Shown: piece by piece, positions 22,258 through 26,528 of the stretch | Layout: each line of letters opens with the position of its first letter | How positions within the stretch are numbered: the stretch's first letter is position 1 | Assembly: GCA_964469055.1 (NCBI GenBank) | Contig: CAYXXN010000018.1 | Span: 1-26,528 of the forward strand | Length of the DNA stretch: 26,528 bases | DNA from: CAYXXN01 sp964469055 | GTDB taxonomy: Bacteria > Acidobacteriota > Thermoanaerobaculia > Multivoradales > JAHEKO01 | Direction of reading: 5' to 3' | Program-made: the position numbers and the translations under genes | Notes under the pieces: generated by a model | Database searches by the model: none | Told to the model about the DNA's origin: nothing | What the model saw: the letters and a program-made list of their open reading frames with translations, nothing else

Positions 22258-24108
22258 GTGTTCTGTCAGGTCTGCCGCACGCCCAATCCCGACGAGCGGG
22301 AGTACTGCGCGCGCTGCCACGCCAAGCTGCTGGTCGTCTCCGGCGCCGCCAGCGAGGACATGCCGGCGGTCGAGGAGGGCGGCGGCGAGGAGGAGTTCTC
22401 CTTCGACGAGCACCTGCTCGAGCGCATCTCGATCCTGGAGGAGGCGGTCAAGCGGGCCGCGGAGACCGTCCAGCAGCTGCTGGCCACGGTCAACAAGCAG
22501 GAGCGGGGCATCCTGATCAACCAGACCGGCATCGCCACGATGCGGGAGCTCCTGGAGGAGAAGCGGCTCATCCACCGCGACGAGTGGAGCGAGCGCTGGC
22601 AGGTGCGGATGGACTACCAGCTCCTCGCCCTCCAGAAGCGCGAGGAGTTCGCGGCCCTGAAGGAGCGCATCGGCGCCCTCTACCAGGGCACCAAGCGCAA
22701 GGCGTTCAAGGGGCTCTTGGGAGAGGCGGAGACGGCCTTCTACGCCTTCGACGTGACCCGCGCCATCGACGCCCTGGAGGCCGCCTACCGGCTCGATCGG
22801 GACAACCACGAGCTGGCGCACTTCGTCGGCGAGACGCTGTTCAACGACGGCCAGAGCGAGCGCGGGCTGGCGTACTTCGAGCGCGTGCTCGAGCTCGCCC
22901 CGGACCACTTCCAGGCCCTGGTCTACAGCGGGGTCATCCACTACGAGCGCGGCGACGTGGGCCGTGCCGAGACCCTCTTGAAGCGGGCCGTCGAGCGCTA
23001 TCCGGACGAGTTCCTGCCCAACTTCAGCCTGGGCGCCGTGTACGCCGGCCAGGAGAAGCTGGCCCGCGCCGCCGCCCTGCTGGAGAAGGCGGTGGCCATC
23101 GACCCCGCCACCCAGGCGCAGTTCCTGCTCGGCAGCTGCCGCTACGAGATGGGGCAGCTCGGCGGCGCGATCCGCGCCTTGCAGGCCGTCATCCGCCAGG
23201 ACCCGACGCACGAGGAGGCCCAGCACCTGTTGGGCCTGTGCTACCTCGACCGTGGGTGGCACAAGAAGGCACTGGAGGCCTTCCGGCAAGCCCAGCGACT
23301 CAACCCGAGCAAGATGCGCTACCAGGACCTGGTGCGCTATCTCTCCGGGCCCGACCACTCGCCGCTGCCGCAGGTCGGCGCTGAGGCTCGCCGCTCGCTC
23401 GACGAGGCCGAGGGGTTGATGGCGCGCGACCAGACCGAGGCTGCCCTCGGTTGCTACCGGCAGGCGATCACCTCCGAGCCCGACAACCCGACCCTGCTCA
23501 TCTCCTACGCCATGGCCTGCCTGCAGGCCAACCGCAACCAGGAGACCGAGGCGGTCACGCGCCGCATCCTCGACCTCGAGCCCGGCGAGATGCTCAAGGC
23601 GGCAGCCTGCGCCACCTTGATCGAGGCCCTGCGCAGCGAGGGCCGGACCCGCGAGGGCGATCGGCTCTCCCGCCGCCTGCTCGAAGAGGGTCAGTCGAAC
23701 TTCGCGCGCACCATCGCCTACTACGAGATGGCCTTCAACCTCGCGGAGATGGAGGAGGACCTCGACCAGGCGCTCGAGTACGCGCGCCGTGCCCTCGAGC
23801 TCTCCCCCGAGGAGCTGCGGCAGTTCCCGCTCGCCGCCCTTGGCTGGGTGCACTACAAGCGCCAGGAGTTCGAGCAGGCCGTCGAGTTCCTCTCGCGCTC
23901 GAGCGAGGTGGGGCGGCCCTCGGCGACCACGCTCACTCACTTGGGCATGGCGCTCCTCGCCTCGGGCGAGGAGCGCGAGGCGAAGGCGACCCTGGCCCAG
24001 GCGCGCGAGCTGGGCGGCCGCGGCGTGTCGCTCGAGCAGCGCATGCTCGAATGTCTCAAGGCCTCCGACCAGGTGCTGCGGCGGGTCCGCCACGGACAGC
24101 GCGAGTAG
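22258..24108 (+). CDS. Zinc-ribbon, coiled-coil and TPR protein
   Basis: A 616-residue cytoplasmic protein starting at GTG 22258. It begins with a compact zinc ribbon, CQVC...CARC (Cys3, 6, 17, 20). An acidic segment and a long coiled coil at about 45-140 follow (LERISILEEAVKRAAETVQQ and further heptads), then many TPR units to the C-terminus (LAYFERVLELAPDHFQALVY, AAALLEKAVAIDPATQAQFL, HKKALEAFRQAQRLNPSKM, ALEYARRALELSPEELRQF). It has no catalytic motif. It lies between a dehydrogenase and proS with gaps of 13 and 12 bases, so it is probably co-transcribed. A scaffold or assembly role is the most that can be inferred. Confidence 0.82.
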   Translation: MFCQVCRTPNPDEREYCARCHAKLLVVSGAASEDMPAVEEGGGEEEFSFDEHLLERISILEEAVKRAAETVQQLLATVNKQERGILINQTGIATMRELLEEKRLIHRDEWSERWQVRMDYQLLALQKREEFAALKERIGALYQGTKRKAFKGLLGEAETAFYAFDVTRAIDALEAAYRLDRDNHELAHFVGETLFNDGQSERGLAYFERVLELAPDHFQALVYSGVIHYERGDVGRAETLLKRAVERYPDEFLPNFSLGAVYAGQEKLARAAALLEKAVAIDPATQAQFLLGSCRYEMGQLGGAIRALQAVIRQDPTHEEAQHLLGLCYLDRGWHKKALEAFRQAQRLNPSKMRYQDLVRYLSGPDHSPLPQVGAEARRSLDEAEGLMARDQTEAALGCYRQAITSEPDNPTLLISYAMACLQANRNQETEAVTRRILDLEPGEMLKAAACATLIEALRSEGRTREGDRLSRRLLEEGQSNFARTIAYYEMAFNLAEMEEDLDQALEYARRALELSPEELRQFPLAALGWVHYKRQEFEQAVEFLSRSSEVGRPSATTLTHLGMALLASGEEREAKATLAQARELGGRGVSLEQRMLECLKASDQVLRRVRHGQRE

Positions 24109-24120
24109 GGAGCCGCCGCC

Positions 24121-25818
<1,698 letters not shown>

Positions 25819-25827
<9 letters not shown>

Positions 25828-26528
25828 CGCGGCCGGCTGCGGCGCCACCGCCGCCTGCAGGCGCAGGATGCGGTGGCTCAAGACCTCGCGCACCTCGAGC
25901 CGCACCGGGCCGATCTCGACCTTGTCGCCGACCCGCGGGCTGCGTCCCAGCTCGGACAGGGCGAGCCCGGCGATCGTGTCTTCGTCGCGGTCCGAGAACT
26001 CGATCTCGAGCTCGTTCTCGAAGTCGCGCACCAGCATCGCGCCCGCCACGCTGTAGAGGCCCTCGCCGAGCGACACGAGCTCGGGTTGCTCGGTGTCGAA
26101 CTCGTCCTGGATCTGGCCGACGATCTCCTCGACGACGTTCTCCAAGGTGACAATGCCGGCGACGCCACCGTACTCGTCGAGCACGGCCGCCATGTGCACC
26201 CGCTCGCGGCGCAGGCGCCGCAACAAACGGTCGAGCGGCATGGTCTCGGGGATGAAGACCAGAGGTCGAGCGATGTCGCGCAGCGATTGCGGCGCCGTCG
26301 CTGCCCGGAAAAGGTCCTTGATGTGGACCAGGCCGATGACTTTGTCGAGGTCGCCCTCGCACAGCGGGAACCGCGTGTGGCCACTGGCGCGGGCGCGGCC
26401 CAGGCTGTCGGCGACGGCGTCGGTCGTCGAGAGGTACATGACATCGGCGCGCGGCACCATGATCTGCCGTGCCGTGCGGTGCGAGAGCTCGAAGATGTTG
26501 TCCAAGAGCTCGGCCTTCTGCGCGGAGA
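25819..26528 (-). CDS. CBS-domain CorC/HlyC-family protein (partial, 5' end outside window)
   Basis: The reading frame is open to the window edge; the visible part is about 235 residues. It starts in a SAQKAELLDNIFEL segment typical of the region before the CBS pair, followed by RTARQIMVPRADVMYL and the first CBS domain (ending KVIGLVHIKDLF). The second CBS domain (VHMAAVLDEYGGVAGIVTLE) and EEIVGQIQDEFD follow. The C-terminal CorC/HlyC transporter-associated domain (about the last 85 residues) contains EIEFSDRDEDTIAGLALSEL. It may be a soluble CorC-like protein or the cytoplasmic half of a DUF21/CNNM membrane protein; the missing N-terminus would decide. Proposed roles include Mg/Co efflux. 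Its 3' end overlaps proS by 9 bases. Confidence 0.92.

Overview
The window is about 26.5 kb of very GC-rich, densely coding bacterial DNA from a Gram-negative-type (two-membrane) organism. This is supported by a type IV pilus secretin (PilQ), several lipobox lipoproteins and an alignment complex. The mix of genes (pilMNOPQ followed by Ig/PKD lipoproteins, an accBC operon headed by TPR and roadblock proteins, a HEAT-cyclophilin lipoprotein, a DUF4097-like repeat protein) fits an uncultured Acidobacteriota lineage such as Thermoanaerobaculia, but that placement is inference; Myxococcota/deltaproteobacterial groups also place pil, aro and acc genes close together. A run of 10 Ns inside a gene (9045-9054) shows the sequence is a scaffold. 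I see no tRNA, rRNA, CRISPR array, insertion sequence or prophage.

Layout. (1) 139-3437: a leftward exported repeat protein with an 18-residue period, divergent from a bifunctional (p)ppGpp synthetase/hydrolase. (2) 3478-11619: a promoter with nested palindromes, pilM-N-O-P-Q, then three lipoproteins. The first is interrupted by the N gap. The second and third share a plan of lipobox, Ig-like domain(s) and PKD domain; the third has its own promoter. (3) 11684-16235: an operon-like run of a TPR protein, a roadblock/LC7 protein, accB, accC, thiE and aroK, with several stop/start overlaps. (4) 16254-18924: a DtxR/MntR-type metalloregulator, coupled to a HEAT-repeat lipoprotein ending in a cyclophilin prolyl isomerase. 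(5) 18959-21283: a 55-residue two-helix membrane protein, then an ECF sigma factor, a membrane anti-sigma candidate and a bactofilin-like/multi-pass membrane protein in overlapping frames. (6) 21304-25827: 3-hydroxyacyl-CoA dehydrogenase, a zinc-ribbon/coiled-coil/TPR protein and prolyl-tRNA synthetase, closely spaced. (7) 25819-26528: the 3' part of a leftward CBS/CorC-HlyC protein that overlaps the proS end tail to tail and runs off the window.

How it works together. The pil block encodes the inner-membrane alignment complex (PilM-N-O-P) and the outer-membrane pore (PilQ); the motor ATPases and pilins are not here. The trailing lipoproteins are candidates for envelope or surface accessories of this machine. 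AccB and AccC supply carboxylated biotin for malonyl-CoA synthesis; AroK and ThiE are single steps of aromatic and thiamine synthesis. The sigma/anti-sigma/membrane trio looks like a self-contained envelope-response unit.

Expression signals show a contrast. Genes inside operons usually carry clear Shine-Dalgarno motifs. Several genes that follow a break lack one and instead have a TANNNT -10-like hexamer 8-11 bases before the ATG, suggesting leaderless or near-leaderless mRNAs. No clearly unprecedented defence or mobile system is present. The more interesting leads are the pil-linked lipoprotein set, the TPR-roadblock head of the acc operon, the HEAT-cyclophilin fusion, the sigma/anti-sigma/bactofilin-like unit and the promoter-proximal hairpins.
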